Of a stretch of 6,361 bases of DNA, positions 5,871 through 6,361 are shown in pieces. Within the stretch, counting starts at the first letter, position 1; every line of letters begins with the position of its first letter. The position numbers and the translations under genes are program-made. Origin of the DNA: an uncultured Clostridia bacterium (lineage in GTDB: Bacteria > Bacillota > Clostridia > UBA1381); contig CAKSFY010000126.1 of NCBI GenBank assembly GCA_934454035.1, forward strand, positions 1 through 6,361, in the 5' to 3' direction. The notes under the pieces were generated by a model that saw only the letters and a list, made by a program, of their open reading frames with translations, made no database searches and was not told the DNA's origin.

Positions 5871-6361
5871 TTATTTTACAACCAAAAACGCAGATTTGTT
5901 TTCTGTTAAGTCAAGGGATATATTATCTGTGCAGTCATATTCTTTTTTGCTGATTGCATCATACAGACTGACTTTCTTCGGGAAGCTTAAAGGAATTGTT
6001 TTACTCTCGCTTGCAAACACTCCCAAAAATCTGTTATCTCCGTATAAAACCACTCCGTCGCAATCGGTATATATATGACAGCCGGCTTTCCTTTCAATTT
6101 CTCTTATTTCGCCGCGGTGCATATACGGCTTGACATTCAAAATTATTTTATCATCATGCACAAGCTTTTCAGCAATTTCTATTTGCGGAAAATCATATTT
6201 CCACGCCTTGCAATCCGTCCTGATGCTATAGCCTGTGATCTTCTCGAAATTTTTTATATCATATCCGTCCTTACTATGTATTCCTGCGGTATAGTTAAAC
6301 ATAATTACCGTATCGGGATTCAATCTTTTTTTAATTTTCTGAAAAGTTTCATAGTCCATAT
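5871..6361 (-). CDS. C-terminal part of a larger protein, possibly glycoside-hydrolase-like (partial)
   Basis: At least 162 residues read from the right window edge to a TAA at 5871-5873. The ATG at 6357-6359 is probably internal, because the sequence starts mid-domain and only 2 nt remain upstream to judge a ribosome binding site. Two stretches recall the C-terminal end of large bacterial glycosidases with a glutamine-amidotransferase-like (beta-galactosidase trimerisation type) domain followed by a beta-sandwich. One is TVIMFNYTAGIHSKDGYDI with KITGYSI (17-46), resembling the vWlyapG...ltGi pattern. The other is AGCHIYTD with NRFLGVFASESKTIPL (92-124), which resembles the final beta domain where an enzyme-bound sugar is often enclosed. 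No catalytic residues are visible, so activity and substrate cannot be stated. The gene is followed by its own terminator and is not part of the operon. Confidence 0.6.
   Translation of the reverse strand, partial: MDYETFQKIKKRLNPDTVIMFNYTAGIHSKDGYDIKNFEKITGYSIRTDCKAWKYDFPQIEIAEKLVHDDKIILNVKPYMHRGEIREIERKAGCHIYTDCDGVVLYGDNRFLGVFASESKTIPLSFPKKVSLYDAISKKEYDCTDNISLDLTENKSAFLVVK

Noticed and set aside
5759..5953. 64-codon plus-strand open frame over the right intergenic region
   Set aside because: It runs through the promoter -35 end, the terminator hairpin and the end of the minus-strand gene. No ribosome binding site is evident, and the Lys/Phe-rich product reflects AT-rich sequence.

Overview
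The window looks like chromosomal DNA from a low-to-moderate GC anaerobic Firmicute, probably a clostridial (Eubacteriales-type) gut or sediment bacterium. Three things suggest this: strong GGAGG-type ribosome binding sites, a Gram-positive S-layer-homology surface protein, and a GNAT protein and ClpP paralogue of the kind seen in Clostridia. The assignment is inferred; there is no rRNA or other phylogenetic marker in the window.

The core is one apparently complete transcription unit on the minus strand, read from right to left. It starts at a near-ideal housekeeping promoter (TTGACA, 17-nt spacer, TATAAT; 5737-5765). An inverted repeat over the predicted transcription start (5714-5733) looks like a TetR-type operator. 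Six genes follow: a flavodoxin-fold FMN oxidoreductase with an iron-sulfur-type cysteine motif (5006-5698), a class I SAM-dependent methyltransferase (4309-5025), a TetR/AcrR repressor (3624-4289), a stand-alone ClpP peptidase paralogue (3028-3627), a RimJ/RimL-type GNAT acetyltransferase (2475-3026), and a secreted SLH-domain M13 (neprilysin/PepO-like) metallopeptidase (136-2478). Junctions are overlaps of 20, 4 and 4 bp or gaps of 19 and 1 nt, so there is no room for internal terminators and translational coupling is likely. A strong hairpin at 71-106 ends the unit.

At the left edge, a short plus-strand reading frame (1-72) may be the tail of a convergent gene sharing that hairpin. At the right edge, the C-terminal part of another minus-strand protein (5871-6361), possibly a glycosidase-like enzyme, ends just before its own terminator (5791-5838), which insulates it from the operon.

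The simplest reading is a TetR-autoregulated response operon: a ligand releases the repressor, and redox, methylation, acetylation and proteolysis functions are induced together. The inducer and substrates cannot be read from the sequence. The unusual points are ClpP under TetR control away from any Clp ATPase, and the cytoplasmic and cell-surface peptidases in one operon. No mobile element, CRISPR array, RNA gene or phage feature is visible, and no gene-free stretch exceeds 300 bases.
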